Under the pieces are notes generated by a model, which was not told the origin of the DNA, did no database searches, and was given only the letters and a program-made list of their open reading frames with translations. The translations under genes were made by a program, and so were the position numbers. From the NCBI GenBank assembly GCA_937927945.1, contig CALEYW010000082.1:62001-126000 (forward strand): 64,000 bases of DNA, written 5' to 3'. Shown here piece after piece: positions 34,684-43,722 of the stretch. This DNA comes from an uncultured candidate division WPS-2 bacterium. Its GTDB lineage: Bacteria > Vulcanimicrobiota > Vulcanimicrobiia > Vulcanimicrobiales > Vulcanimicrobiaceae. The first letter of the stretch is position 1, and every line of letters begins with the position of its first letter.

Positions 34684-35946
34684 CTAGAGCACCTTGGGGG
34701 TGTAGCCGGGGCGCGCGGCCGGATGCTGCGCGGCCAGCGCGACGCTCGCCGCCTTCGCCCACGGAGAGTCGGCGTTGCCGTCGGATTCCGGCGCCGGCAC
34801 TTCGGCGACGATGTCGTACATGAAGTCCGTTTTCGCGAACGCCTTCGACGAGATGCTCGCGCCGGCGTACACGTCCTGCGCGCACTGATGATCCCAGCCG
34901 TGATAGACCGACCTCGACGACTTCGCGCCATCGAAACTGTAGTTCTCGAACGCGGCCGAGAGCTTTTCGGCGTCGGTCGTGCCGGCCGAGACCACCCGCT
35001 CCATCAGTGAGTGCGCCGCCATGTAGCCGAGATAGTGGCGCGCCGAGATCGGGCCGCTGATGCTCTTGCGCAGCCGCGCGGCGAGCTTTCCGGCCGAGCC
35101 CGAAACGCTCGGCGCCCACAGCACGGGGAACGTGGCGCCCACCACCTCGTCGAGGGGGAGCGCTTTGTAATAGATATCTTCCAACGAGACGCCGGCGAGC
35201 TTCATCTTCTTGTTCAGGCCGAACTGCACCCATTGTTTGGCGGTGTTCGCCGCGTCGAGCCCGCTGTTGCAGAGCATCAGCACGTCGGCGCCGCTCGACG
35301 CGACCTTGGTCAGCACCGACGAGAAATCGGCGGTGCCGAGCGGGACGACGTCGTGTGCCACTTCGGTGCCGCCGGCGCGCCGCAGCGCGTCGGCGCACTG
35401 GGCGTAGGCATCTTTCCCCAGCGCGTAGTCGGCTTGGATGAAGTACCACTTCTTGCCCAGCGCGAGCGCACGCCGCAGCACCGGGGCGAGGATCATGCGC
35501 GCGTTCGGTCCGAAGCGGTAGGTCAGCTTCGAGGCTTTGGGGCCGGTGAGGGCGGAGTCTTGCGGACCGAGCAGCAGGTTGAAGACACCGGATTCGAGCG
35601 TGATCGCCGAGACTGCCGCGCCGTTCGCCGACGACGTTCCGCCGAAGAGCACGTCGACGTTCTCTTGGCCGATCAGCCGGCGCGCTTCGGTCGTCGCGAC
35701 GGCCGGCTTCGACGCGTCGTCGCCGTAGACGAATTCGAACTTGACCCGGCCGGAACGGTTCGCGTCCTCGAGCGCGGCAAGCGCGCCTGCCTTGTGGCAC
35801 GCCCCCAGGTCCGAGAACACGCCGCTGAACGATTCGAGAAACCCGATCTTGACCGTCGCGCCCGGTCCGGCGGCGAGGGTGAAGCGGGGGACGGCGAGCG
35901 CTGCGCCTGCGGCGGCGCCGGCGGCAAGGAACCTCGTGCGTTTCAT
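34684..35946 (-). CDS. ABC transporter substrate-binding protein, LivK/amide-type
   Basis: The product is 420 residues with signal peptide TRFLAAGAAAGAALAVPRF. The bilobed periplasmic-binding fold of the branched-chain amino acid/amide group is evident: VKIGFLESFSGVFSDLGACH, the hinge region FGGTSSANGAAVSAITLESG, and ADVLMLCNSGLDAANTAKQW. Members bind amino acids, urea or aromatic acids for uptake. No permease or ATPase gene is adjacent. It is translated from an ATGA overlap with the FAD monooxygenase, so its ligand is probably that enzyme's substrate or a relative (inference). Confidence 0.87.
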   Translation of the reverse strand: MKRTRFLAAGAAAGAALAVPRFTLAAGPGATVKIGFLESFSGVFSDLGACHKAGALAALEDANRSGRVKFEFVYGDDASKPAVATTEARRLIGQENVDVLFGGTSSANGAAVSAITLESGVFNLLLGPQDSALTGPKASKLTYRFGPNARMILAPVLRRALALGKKWYFIQADYALGKDAYAQCADALRRAGGTEVAHDVVPLGTADFSSVLTKVASSGADVLMLCNSGLDAANTAKQWVQFGLNKKMKLAGVSLEDIYYKALPLDEVVGATFPVLWAPSVSGSAGKLAARLRKSISGPISARHYLGYMAAHSLMERVVSAGTTDAEKLSAAFENYSFDGAKSSRSVYHGWDHQCAQDVYAGASISSKAFAKTDFMYDIVAEVPAPESDGNADSPWAKAASVALAAQHPAARPGYTPKVL

Positions 35947-37172
35947 CGGTCCTCGTTTCTGGATGGGGTGGAGGGTACGGTGAGAGCGCCCGGCTCGGTG
36001 CCGTGCGCGTAGAGCCAGTCCGTTTCGCCGTAGTCGCGCGGGTTCCGCGTAGCGAGACGGACATTGCGATGCGAAGCGTCGGCGAGCGGCATGTGCCAGT
36101 AGTCGCCCCATGCGCGCGCGGTCGTCTGCACCCGCGCGGTCCGCGGGACGCGGGCTCCTTCGTACGCGGCGAACGCTGCGCCTACGTCGCCGGGATGGTC
36201 GGCGAGCGCGTCGGCGAGGGCGACTGCGTCCTCGAGCGCCTGGGCCGCACCCTGGGCCAGATACTGCAGCATCGGGTGCGCGGCATCGCCGAGCAGGGTG
36301 ATCCGATGACGCGACCAGCGCGGGATCGGAAGCCGGTCGAACATCGGCCACCGGCGGTTGCGCCGGAACTTGGTGAGCGCGCCGCGCACGGCTGGCGTCC
36401 CGGCATCGAAATGCCGGTCGAGTTCGTCGCTCGTCCCCCAGTCGTCGGAGTCGGCCCGATAGCGGTCACTGCGAAATACCGCGACTTGGTTGTAGAGTTC
36501 GCCGCGCCGCACCGGATATTGCACCAGGTGCATGTTGGGCCCGGTCCAGAGCATGACGTTGTCCAGGCCGGCGTGGCTGGACATCTCCTCGATCGGGATC
36601 GCGCCGCGATAGGCCACGTATTCCGAGCAGATCGGATCGCCGTCGTCGACCAGCGCCTTGCGCACCGTCGACCACAGGCCGTCGGCACCGATCAGCACGT
36701 CCGCTTCGTACGCCGATCCGTCGGCGCACCTCACCCGCGCCGTCTCGACCCGGTCCTCCACGGTGAGCACGTCCTTGCCGGTTTCCAGCGCAATGCGCGC
36801 ATTCGCGCGGCACGCGTCCAACAGCACCGCCAAGAGGTCGCTGCGATGCATGACGATGTAGCGATAGCCGTACCGTTCCCGGAACGTGGCGCCCAGATCG
36901 AGCGAGGTGACCTGCTCGCCCGAGATCGCGTCCATCCAGACCATCCGCTGCGGAAAGACCGCATACGATTCGATCGCCGCGCGCACGCCCAGCGCGTCGA
37001 GCGCGCGCGAGGCGTTGGGCGCGAGCTGCAAGCCGGCGCCGAGTTCGCCGAATTCCGACGCCTTCTCGATGACGCGCACCCGTAGCCCGCGGTTGGCGAG
37101 CGCGAGCGCGACGGCGAGGCCGCCGATGCCGCCGCCGGCGACGAGAATGGGGACGCGCTCCGCGGCATTCAT
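35943..37172 (-). CDS. FAD-dependent aromatic monooxygenase (salicylate / 3-hydroxybenzoate hydroxylase type)
   Basis: The product is 409 residues, a class A flavoprotein hydroxylase. Dinucleotide fold at the N-terminus (PILVAGGGIGGLAVALALAN), FAD/NADPH motif DVLIGADGLWSTVRK, and FAD ribityl motif LLGDAAHPMLQYLAQGAAQA. These enzymes use NAD(P)H and oxygen to hydroxylate phenolic acids. The closest pattern is the salicylate and 3-hydroxybenzoate 6-hydroxylase group. It lies between a MarR regulator and a solute-binding protein with ATGA overlaps on both sides, giving a compact sense, import and oxidise unit. Confidence 0.88.
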   Translation of the reverse strand: MNAAERVPILVAGGGIGGLAVALALANRGLRVRVIEKASEFGELGAGLQLAPNASRALDALGVRAAIESYAVFPQRMVWMDAISGEQVTSLDLGATFRERYGYRYIVMHRSDLLAVLLDACRANARIALETGKDVLTVEDRVETARVRCADGSAYEADVLIGADGLWSTVRKALVDDGDPICSEYVAYRGAIPIEEMSSHAGLDNVMLWTGPNMHLVQYPVRRGELYNQVAVFRSDRYRADSDDWGTSDELDRHFDAGTPAVRGALTKFRRNRRWPMFDRLPIPRWSRHRITLLGDAAHPMLQYLAQGAAQALEDAVALADALADHPGDVGAAFAAYEGARVPRTARVQTTARAWGDYWHMPLADASHRNVRLATRNPRDYGETDWLYAHGTEPGALTVPSTPSRNEDR

Positions 37173-37660
37173 GCCAAGCCCGGCTCGCTGGAGGCGTGGC
37201 CGGAAACCAGTGCTGCGAGCAGTCGCAGCAGCGCGGCACGCTCGTCCGCGGGCAGCGGATCGAGGATCCGCTGCTCGCTGCGGGCAACGGCCGGATCGGC
37301 CCCGGCGAGCAACTGCACGCCGTCGGGCGTGAGCTCGAGCCGCTTCGTGCGACGGTCGTTCGGACCGGCTTCGCGCCGGACCAGACCGCGGGCTTCGAGC
37401 CGTTCGAGAACCACGCCGAGCGTCGATTTGTCGAACGCGACCGCGCGCGACAGCCTCGTCGCGTCGATCCCCGGGAACGAGCGAATCGCGGTGAGCGCCG
37501 CGTACTGCACCGGCGTGATCCCGAACGCCGCCACGTCCTCGGCGAAGATCCCTCCGGCGACCTGGTGCGCGCGCCGGATCAAATGACCCGGCATGGCGTA
37601 CAGCCGAGCCATGGCGGCGGGCTCGGCGGTGCCCGGTCGGCGAGCAGGTACGCGCGGCAT
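37169..37660 (-). CDS. MarR-family transcriptional regulator
   Basis: The product is 163 residues from the ATG at 37660. The winged helix is clear: FGITPVQYAALTAIRSFPG, recognition region TRLSRAVAFDKSTLGVVLER, and wing GLVRREAGPNDRRTKRLELT. MarR dimers commonly bind aromatic acids and release DNA. An inverted repeat (37665-37693) lies only 4 bp before the ATG, so the gene is almost surely autoregulated and the transcript may be leaderless. A longer in-frame start at 37702 would put the operator inside the coding region and is less likely. The stop overlaps the monooxygenase start. Confidence 0.9.
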   Translation of the reverse strand: MPRVPARRPGTAEPAAMARLYAMPGHLIRRAHQVAGGIFAEDVAAFGITPVQYAALTAIRSFPGIDATRLSRAVAFDKSTLGVVLERLEARGLVRREAGPNDRRTKRLELTPDGVQLLAGADPAVARSEQRILDPLPADERAALLRLLAALVSGHASSEPGLA

Positions 37661-37664
37661 ATTA

Positions 37665-37693
37665 GACAGTATACGGACTATCCGTGTACTGTC
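37665..37693. promoter_or_regulatory. MarR operator, 13-bp inverted repeat
   Basis: Half-sites GACAGTATACGGA and TCCGTGTACTGTC flank a CTA spacer, with a single mismatch over 13 bp. It abuts the marR start codon and covers the likely promoter, as expected for an autorepressed MarR operon. Confidence 0.8.
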
Positions 37694-37715
37694 AAGTGCC
37701 ACGCGGACGCGAATT

Positions 37716-38075
37716 TCAGACGTCCGGGTCGTGCTGCATCAACCCGAGGAGGTTCCCTTCGGTGTCGCGCGCGTAGCAGAACCGGCCGACGGCCGGGATG
37801 ATCATCGGCGACCCGACGACGCTGCCGCCGTGCTTCTCGACTCTGGCGATCGCGAGGTCGAGATCGTCGACGCCGATCGTATTGGTGGTCGCGGTGACGG
37901 TCCCGCGCGGCAGCAGCGCGCCGTTGATGCCGGGACCTTCACCCGTCTTCACGTTCCAATACTCTTCGGGGGCGTCGCACTTGCTGATCCGCCAGCCGAA
38001 TGCCGCCTCGTAGAACGCCACGGCGCGCTGCGGTTCGTCGGCGGGGATCTCGAAATGGATCACGCGATCGGACAT
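37716..38075 (-). CDS. VOC/glyoxalase-family protein
   Basis: The product is 119 residues in two beta-alpha-beta modules: VIHFEIPADEPQRAVAFYEA then FGWRISKC at the start, and DLAIARVEKHGGSVVGSPM, FCYARDTEGNLLGLMQ at the end. This is the common PhnB/YdcJ-like VOC subgroup, often annotated as glyoxalase or bleomycin-resistance-like, with unknown substrate. It ends 22 bp beyond the MarR operator, on the same strand as the MarR operon and following the acetyltransferase that trails the nuo genes. Confidence 0.85.
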   Translation of the reverse strand: MSDRVIHFEIPADEPQRAVAFYEAAFGWRISKCDAPEEYWNVKTGEGPGINGALLPRGTVTATTNTIGVDDLDLAIARVEKHGGSVVGSPMIIPAVGRFCYARDTEGNLLGLMQHDPDV

Positions 38076-38105
38076 GAGGTGCTTCCCTTCGATCGGGCCG
38101 CCGGA

Positions 38106-38561
38106 TTAGCTCAGCCGCTTCACCAGGTGCCGGTGTCCGGGCCCGTAGCCGAGGCGTTCGTAGAACCGATACGCGGGCTGGTTCTCCTCGACGACGTTCA
38201 ACGTGACGAGATGATACCCGCGCGCCGCGGCCCACGCCTCGACGGCCTCCATCAGCCGTCCGCCGATCCCCTCGCCGCTGCGCGCCGCGGCGATCTCGGA
38301 GACGTGGGCGTAGGGTTCGCCGGTGAAAAAGTCGCGCTCGGTCACGGCGTACACGAAGCCTGCTCGCACGCCGGCGTCGTCTTCGGCGACGAGCACGACA
38401 TCGCCGGGCTGCGGATGGACGATCGCCTCGCGCAGAACGCGCGACGTCCCGGCGACCACCTCGTCGCGCGTGTGACCGCCCGCGACGCCGTGCTCGACGA
38501 AACGCGGCACCAGCTCGACGACGAAGTCGACGTCGTCGGGCTGCGCTTCGCGAAAGATCAC
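38106..38561 (-). CDS. GNAT-family N-acetyltransferase at the end of the nuo cluster
   Basis: The product is 151 residues from a GTG at 38561 in a GTGA overlap with nuoN. The acetyl-CoA binding loop AARSGEGIGGRLMEAVEAWA and the C-terminal signature TLNVVEENQPAYRFYERLGY are typical. Substrate unknown. The coupling to nuoN implies coexpression with complex I but not a shared function. Confidence 0.85.
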   Translation of the reverse strand: MIFREAQPDDVDFVVELVPRFVEHGVAGGHTRDEVVAGTSRVLREAIVHPQPGDVVLVAEDDAGVRAGFVYAVTERDFFTGEPYAHVSEIAAARSGEGIGGRLMEAVEAWAAARGYHLVTLNVVEENQPAYRFYERLGYGPGHRHLVKRLS

Positions 38562-40000
38562 TTGACCAGCGGAAGTATGTTCGAGGGTGCGAGCGGGACG
38601 ATGCCCAGCACGAACGTCGCCGCGGCGCAGACGCCGACCGCGATCCACGGCAGCGGGTTGGTCGAACGTTCGTCGCGGACGTGCGCGGGATCGACACGCG
38701 CGAACATCGCGCGCACGATCTTGAAGTAGACGTAGGCCGAAATCGCGGTGCCGACGATCAGCACGCCCGCCAGCCACGCGTATCCGGCGCTGGTCGTCGC
38801 GGCGAGGATCAGCACCTTTCCGGTGAAGCCGATCGTCGGCGGCAGTCCGGCCAGGCCGATCAGGAAGAGCGTCATCGCTGCCGCGAGCCAGGGCCGGCGG
38901 TAGGCGAGTCCGGCGAAGCGCCCGAGACCGACGACCGCGTCGCCGTCGCGCGACATCAGCGCGACGACCGCGAACACGCCGAGGTTCATGAACGTGTAGC
39001 CCGCGAGGTAGAGGATCGCGTAGCGCAGACCGAGCACGCTTTGGCCCGCGAACGACGCGACGATGTAGCCGACCTGTGCGATGCCGGAGTAGGCCAGCAG
39101 GCGCTTCATGTCGGTTTGCGCGAGCGCGGCGAGGTTGCCGACGAGCATCGACGCCGCGGCGAGGACCCAGATCGGCAGGAGGATCGCCGACGCGCGGTCG
39201 GGCGGCAGCGCGGCATAGGCGAAACGCGCGAACACGGCGAGCGTGCCGGCCTTCGTCACGACCGACATGAACGCGGTCACCGGCAGCGGCGCGCCTTCGT
39301 ACACGTCCGGAGTCCAGGCGTGGAACGGCACGAGGCTGAGTTTGAACGCGATGCCGACGAAGAACAGCCCCGCGCCGAGCGCGAAGAGCGGCGTGACGGG
39401 CGCGGTCGCAAGCGACGAGAACGCGACCGAACCGGTCGCACCGAACAGCAGCGCCGAGCCGTACAGCAAGAATCCCGACGCCATCGAACTGAGGATCAGA
39501 TACTTCAGCGCCGACTCGCGCGCCGTGACGCGGGACGAGATCGCGCACAGACAATACAGGCCGAGCGAGAGCAGCTCGAGGCCGAGGAAGACGGCCATCA
39601 GGTTCGCGGCGCCCGACATCAGCATCGCGCCCGCCGCGCTCCACAGCACCAGCGACGTCGTACCCGCCACCTGGTCGGTGCGGCCGACGCCGACCGAGAG
39701 CAGCAGCGTCGCGATCGTCGCGACGATCACGATCTCGCTGAAGACGATCGAGAATCCGCCTTGCACGAACGCGCCGCCGAAGGCGGCATAGTCGTGCGGG
39801 TACGCGCCCGCTTCGAGCGCGCCGGCGGCGAGCAGCCCGATGACGGCGAGCGTGACCGCGATCGCGCGCCGCGCCATGCTCGAACCACGCAGGAACAAAT
39901 CGACGAACAGGATCGCGAGCGGCGTGCAGGCGACGATGAACGCCGGCAGCAGCGCGGCGTAGTCGGCCCCGATCGGGAAATTACCGAGAGCTGACGACAC
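38558..40000 (-). CDS. nuoN: NADH-quinone oxidoreductase subunit N
   Basis: NuoN is one of three antiporter-like proton-pumping subunits in the membrane arm of complex I. The product is 480 residues with about 14 helices. The half-channel helix with its lysine is visible in AFKLSLVPFHAWTPDVYEGA, and the broken-helix region in KRLLAYSGIAQVGYIVASFA. It starts with GTG inside the last 20 bp of nuoM and ends in a GTGA overlap with an acetyltransferase gene. It is the last nuo gene. Confidence 0.95.
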   Translation of the reverse strand: MSSALGNFPIGADYAALLPAFIVACTPLAILFVDLFLRGSSMARRAIAVTLAVIGLLAAGALEAGAYPHDYAAFGGAFVQGGFSIVFSEIVIVATIATLLLSVGVGRTDQVAGTTSLVLWSAAGAMLMSGAANLMAVFLGLELLSLGLYCLCAISSRVTARESALKYLILSSMASGFLLYGSALLFGATGSVAFSSLATAPVTPLFALGAGLFFVGIAFKLSLVPFHAWTPDVYEGAPLPVTAFMSVVTKAGTLAVFARFAYAALPPDRASAILLPIWVLAAASMLVGNLAALAQTDMKRLLAYSGIAQVGYIVASFAGQSVLGLRYAILYLAGYTFMNLGVFAVVALMSRDGDAVVGLGRFAGLAYRRPWLAAAMTLFLIGLAGLPPTIGFTGKVLILAATTSAGYAWLAGVLIVGTAISAYVYFKIVRAMFARVDPAHVRDERSTNPLPWIAVGVCAAATFVLGIVPLAPSNILPLVK

Positions 40001-41444
40001 GCGGTGCCTCCACGGCGACGGACGAGGTGATCGCCGCGGGCGGCGTCGTGCGGGCTCCGCGATCTGCGGCTGCAGTCAGCGCGCCCGGGTTGACGCCGAG
40101 CCACACGAACGCGGCGACCAGCGGAGCGATCGCGAGGCTTTCGAGCCACGTCAGATCGCGCCGTTCGGGGAGATCGGGGACGTCGGGGCCGTTCATGATC
40201 CCTTGGAACATCCGAAGCATGTACGCCGACGCCAGCACCACCGGCACCAGCGCGATCACCGCGGCGAGCGTCCAGCCCGCTTTGAAGAGGCCGGTGAGGA
40301 TCAGGATCTCGCCGGCGAATCCGGCGAGTCCGGGCAGGCCGAGTGCCGCGAGCGCGCCGAGCATCAATGCGCCCGCCAGGCGCGGGTTGCGCGCCGCCAA
40401 ACCGCCGAGCCGCGCGAGGTCGCGCGTCTCCTCGCGCTGTTCCACTGCGCCGAGCGCGAGGAAGAGCGCCGCGCTGAACAAGCCGTGCGCGACGATGTAG
40501 ACCAGCGCACCGATGTACGCGAGCGACGAACCGCTGAACACGGCGAGCAGGATCAGCCCCAAGTGGGAGAGCGAACTGTACGCGACGACCTTCTTCGCGT
40601 CGCGTTCGCCCAGCGCCGCGAGCGCGCCGTAGATCAGCCCGGCCAACCCGAGCGCGAACATCAGGGTCTGGGCTTGCCCCATCTGCGCGGGCAGCAGCGG
40701 CAGCGTGATCGCCATGAAGCCGTAGAGTCCCGCCTTCGACTGCACCGCGGAGACGACCGCGACCATCGGCGGCGGAAGTTCGGCATACGTTTCCGGCATC
40801 CAGGTGTGGAACGGGAACACCGGCGTCTTGACCAAGAACGCGAACGCGATGCCGGCGAAGATCCACAGTCCCCACGCGGAGACGACGGAGAAGTGCGCCG
40901 TCGGATTGCCGATCACGTCGGTCGTGCCGGCGAGGACGCCGTACGCCGCGGTGGCGAGCAGCAGCGTCAGGCCGCCGACCAAATTGTAGATCAAGTACTT
41001 CCAGGCGGGCCGGCCGTGGGCGCTCGTGGTGATGAGGACCAGGAACACCGGGATCAGCATCAGGTCCCAGAAGAGCGCGAAGAGCAGCAGGTCTTTGGCG
41101 AGGAAGACGCCGTTCATCGCGCCTTGCAGCACGAGCAGCTGCGCCGCGATCTCGCGGGCGCGATCGCCCTTCAGCGTCAGCGCGGCGCTGAACGTGATCA
41201 GCGCGAGCAGCAGCACGAGCCAGTACGAGAGCGGTCCGAAGCCGAGATGGAAGGAAGCGGTGAACGGCCGTGAGAGCCAGCGCGCCGCGGCATCGGGCGC
41301 GCTCGGGTCGACGAGCGGCGCGATGAACGCGAGCGCGGCGACGATCGCGGCGACCGCGCGGGCGGCGTTGGTCGCGCTGCGCGGAAGCGCGTACAGCAGC
41401 AGCCCGGCGACGATCGGTCCGAGGACGAGCGCGGTGAGGGTCAT
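39981..41444 (-). CDS. nuoM: NADH-quinone oxidoreductase subunit M
   Basis: The product is 487 residues, an antiporter-like membrane subunit of complex I. Markers: the Glu-bearing helix in LLFALFWDLMLIPVFLVLIT (an E-to-D-like variation is possible here), VKTPVFPFHTWMPETYAELP with the pumping-channel His/Lys region, and KKVVAYSSLSHLGLILLAVF. The ATG at 41444 overlaps the nuoL stop (ATGA). The frame stays open far upstream through nuoL, but that upstream part is not the gene. Confidence 0.95.
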   Translation of the reverse strand: MTLTALVLGPIVAGLLLYALPRSATNAARAVAAIVAALAFIAPLVDPSAPDAAARWLSRPFTASFHLGFGPLSYWLVLLLALITFSAALTLKGDRAREIAAQLLVLQGAMNGVFLAKDLLLFALFWDLMLIPVFLVLITTSAHGRPAWKYLIYNLVGGLTLLLATAAYGVLAGTTDVIGNPTAHFSVVSAWGLWIFAGIAFAFLVKTPVFPFHTWMPETYAELPPPMVAVVSAVQSKAGLYGFMAITLPLLPAQMGQAQTLMFALGLAGLIYGALAALGERDAKKVVAYSSLSHLGLILLAVFSGSSLAYIGALVYIVAHGLFSAALFLALGAVEQREETRDLARLGGLAARNPRLAGALMLGALAALGLPGLAGFAGEILILTGLFKAGWTLAAVIALVPVVLASAYMLRMFQGIMNGPDVPDLPERRDLTWLESLAIAPLVAAFVWLGVNPGALTAAADRGARTTPPAAITSSVAVEAPRVVSSR

Positions 41445-43408
41445 CGGCCGCCTCCGAACACGACGGCGTAGTACGCGACGACGCAGAGGACACCGAACGC
41501 GATCGAGAGCGCGTACGCGCGCACGAGTCCGGTCTGGAACGAGCGGAACAGATGGCCCAGCCACTGCGAGGAGATCGCCGCCTCGCGCACGGCGGCATCG
41601 ATCACGTGCGGATCGACGTACCGCACGAACGCGCCGCCGAGCGCGCGCGCCGGACGCACCAGCAGATAGTCGTACGCCGCGTCGAAGTAGTACGCGTTCC
41701 AGAGCAGCGCCGGCGTGCGAACGGTCTCGGTGCGCAGGCGCGGCACCGCGTTCTGCAAGGCGTCGGGCTTCCAATAGCGCAGCCAGGCCACCGCGAAGCC
41801 GGCCAGCACCAGCACGAGCACGATGGCGGTCGACACCCCCTCCGAGAACGGCGGGGCCGGCACGGGGCCCGTCGTCGCGGCTGCGCCGAAGAAGTCGCCG
41901 AAGAAGCGCGCCCACGGGCTGTTCTCGCCGCCGAACTGCACCCAGCCGATGAAGATCGAAAACGGGATCAGCACCGCGACCGGACCGGTCATCAGCCAGG
42001 CCGGGGCGTGGTGGTGCGGCTCTTCTTCCTCCGCGTGATGGCCGGCGGCGGGCGCCGTGCCGGCCAGCTCCGGATGACGGATGCCGAGGTCCGACGGGTC
42101 GACGTCGCCGCGGTACCGTCCCAAGAACGTCAGGAACAGCATGCGGAACATGTAGTAGGCGGTGATCCCGGCCGTGATGACGCCGACCGCGTACAAGTAC
42201 GGGTGTCCCTTGGCCAGCGTCTCGTACAGGACGGCATCCTTGCTGAAGAACCCGCTGAAGCCCGGGACGCCCGAAATCGCGAGCACGCCGACGAGCATCG
42301 CGATGAACGCGAACGGCAACCGCGTGCGCAGCCCGCCCATCCGGCGGACGTCCTGTTCGTCGTGCAGCGCGTGGATGACGATTCCGGCGGTGAGGAACAG
42401 CTGCGCTTTGAAGAAGGCGTGGGTGAGGAAGTGCAGGACGCCGCCCTCGAACGCGCCGACGCCGACGCCCATGATCATGTAGCCGATCTGCGACATCGTC
42501 GAGTAGGCCAGGATCCGTTTGATGTCCCACTGGACGCAACCCAGGACGGCGCCGGCGATCGCGGTGATCGCGCCGATGACGCCGACCAGGCTGCGCGCGT
42601 CGGGCGACGCGTTCCAGAGCGGCGCGAAGCGCGCGATCAAGTAGACGCCGGCGGTCACCATCGTGGCGGCGTGGATCAGCGCGGAGACCGGGGTCGGGCC
42701 TTCCATCGCATCCGGCAGCCAGGTGTGCAGCGGCACCTGCGCCGATTTCGCGGCGCAGCCGATGAACAGTCCCAGGCACACCAGGAACAGCTCTTCCTTG
42801 GTGAAGGCCGTGCCGAACTTCGCGAAGACGTCGGCGTAACCGATCGATCCGACCTTCGCGACGATCACGAAGATCGCGAACATGATCCCGACGTCGCCGA
42901 CGACGTTCATCACGAACGCCTTGCGCGCGGCGCCAACCGCCGACGGCCGCTCGAACCAGAAGCCGATCAAAAAGTAGGATGCAAGGCCGACGAGACCCCA
43001 GCCGACGAGCAGCCCGACGACGTTGTCGCTGAGCACCAGCGTCAGCATCGCGTACACGAAGAAGTTCATGTAGGCGAAGAAGCGCGCGAACGCGCGGTCG
43101 CCGTCCATGTATCCGATCGAGTAGACGTGGATCAGGAAGCCGACGCCGGTGATCACCAGCGTCCAGATCAGCGAGAGCCGGTCCAGCTGCAGCCCGAAGC
43201 TCCAGCCGTTGAGCCAGGTGACCATCGGCTGCAGGTGCAGACCTCCGCCGGGCGCGGTTGCTTCCGGCCACAGTGCCAAGGTCGCCGCGAACGGCACCCC
43301 GATCATCGCCGAACCGATCGGACCCGCCCATGACTTCAATTGCGGACCGAAGGCGAACAAGAGTACGGCGCCGAGCAACGGCAAGAGCCAAACAAGATAG
43401 AGCAGCAT
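41441..43408 (-). CDS. nuoL: NADH-quinone oxidoreductase subunit L
   Basis: The product is 655 residues, the distal antiporter-like subunit with the long lateral helix that clamps the membrane arm. Hallmarks: GKKSAQVPLHTWL-type motif here as CAAKSAQVPLHTWLPDAMEG, then TPVSALIHAATMVTAGVYLI and KRILAYSTMSQIGYMIMGVG. A His-rich cytoplasmic/periplasmic loop (HHAEEEEPHHHAP, about 470) is a local oddity. The C-terminal ~70 residues form the transverse-helix end. It lies 8 bp after nuoK. Confidence 0.96.
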   Translation of the reverse strand: MLLYLVWLLPLLGAVLLFAFGPQLKSWAGPIGSAMIGVPFAATLALWPEATAPGGGLHLQPMVTWLNGWSFGLQLDRLSLIWTLVITGVGFLIHVYSIGYMDGDRAFARFFAYMNFFVYAMLTLVLSDNVVGLLVGWGLVGLASYFLIGFWFERPSAVGAARKAFVMNVVGDVGIMFAIFVIVAKVGSIGYADVFAKFGTAFTKEELFLVCLGLFIGCAAKSAQVPLHTWLPDAMEGPTPVSALIHAATMVTAGVYLIARFAPLWNASPDARSLVGVIGAITAIAGAVLGCVQWDIKRILAYSTMSQIGYMIMGVGVGAFEGGVLHFLTHAFFKAQLFLTAGIVIHALHDEQDVRRMGGLRTRLPFAFIAMLVGVLAISGVPGFSGFFSKDAVLYETLAKGHPYLYAVGVITAGITAYYMFRMLFLTFLGRYRGDVDPSDLGIRHPELAGTAPAAGHHAEEEEPHHHAPAWLMTGPVAVLIPFSIFIGWVQFGGENSPWARFFGDFFGAAATTGPVPAPPFSEGVSTAIVLVLVLAGFAVAWLRYWKPDALQNAVPRLRTETVRTPALLWNAYYFDAAYDYLLVRPARALGGAFVRYVDPHVIDAAVREAAISSQWLGHLFRSFQTGLVRAYALSIAFGVLCVVAYYAVVFGGGR

Positions 43409-43416
43409 GTTGGTGG

Positions 43417-43722
43417 TCAGCCCTTGAGCGTCGCGACTTCGTCGACGTCGACGCGCGGCGAGCGGCGGAAGGTCACCGCGACGATGGCCAGGCCGATGGC
43501 GGCCTCGGCGGCGGCGACCGTGATGACAAGGAACGCGAAGATGTGGCCCGCGTTGTTGACCCAGGCGCGCGCGTAGGTGACGAGCGCGAGGTTCGCGGCG
43601 TTGAAGAGCAGCTCGATCGACATCAGCATGATGAGCGGGTTGCGCCGCACGATCACGCCGACGACGCCGATGAAGAACAGCACCGCCGAGAGCGCGATGT
43701 AGTTGTCGACGGGGGCGCTCAT
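43417..43722 (-). CDS. nuoK: NADH-quinone oxidoreductase subunit K
   Basis: The product is 101 residues with three helices, the family's usual length. The two membrane glutamates of the proton path are present in LIMLMSIELLFNAANLAL and ITVAAAEAAIGLAIVAVTF. The ATG overlaps the nuoJ stop (ATGA). Confidence 0.96.
   Translation of the reverse strand: MSAPVDNYIALSAVLFFIGVVGVIVRRNPLIMLMSIELLFNAANLALVTYARAWVNNAGHIFAFLVITVAAAEAAIGLAIVAVTFRRSPRVDVDEVATLKG

Noticed and set aside
39981..43391. A 1136-residue minus-strand frame spanning nuoL and nuoM
   Set aside because: NuoM begins at 41444 with an ATGA overlap. The upstream stretch is the nuoL gene read in the wrong frame.
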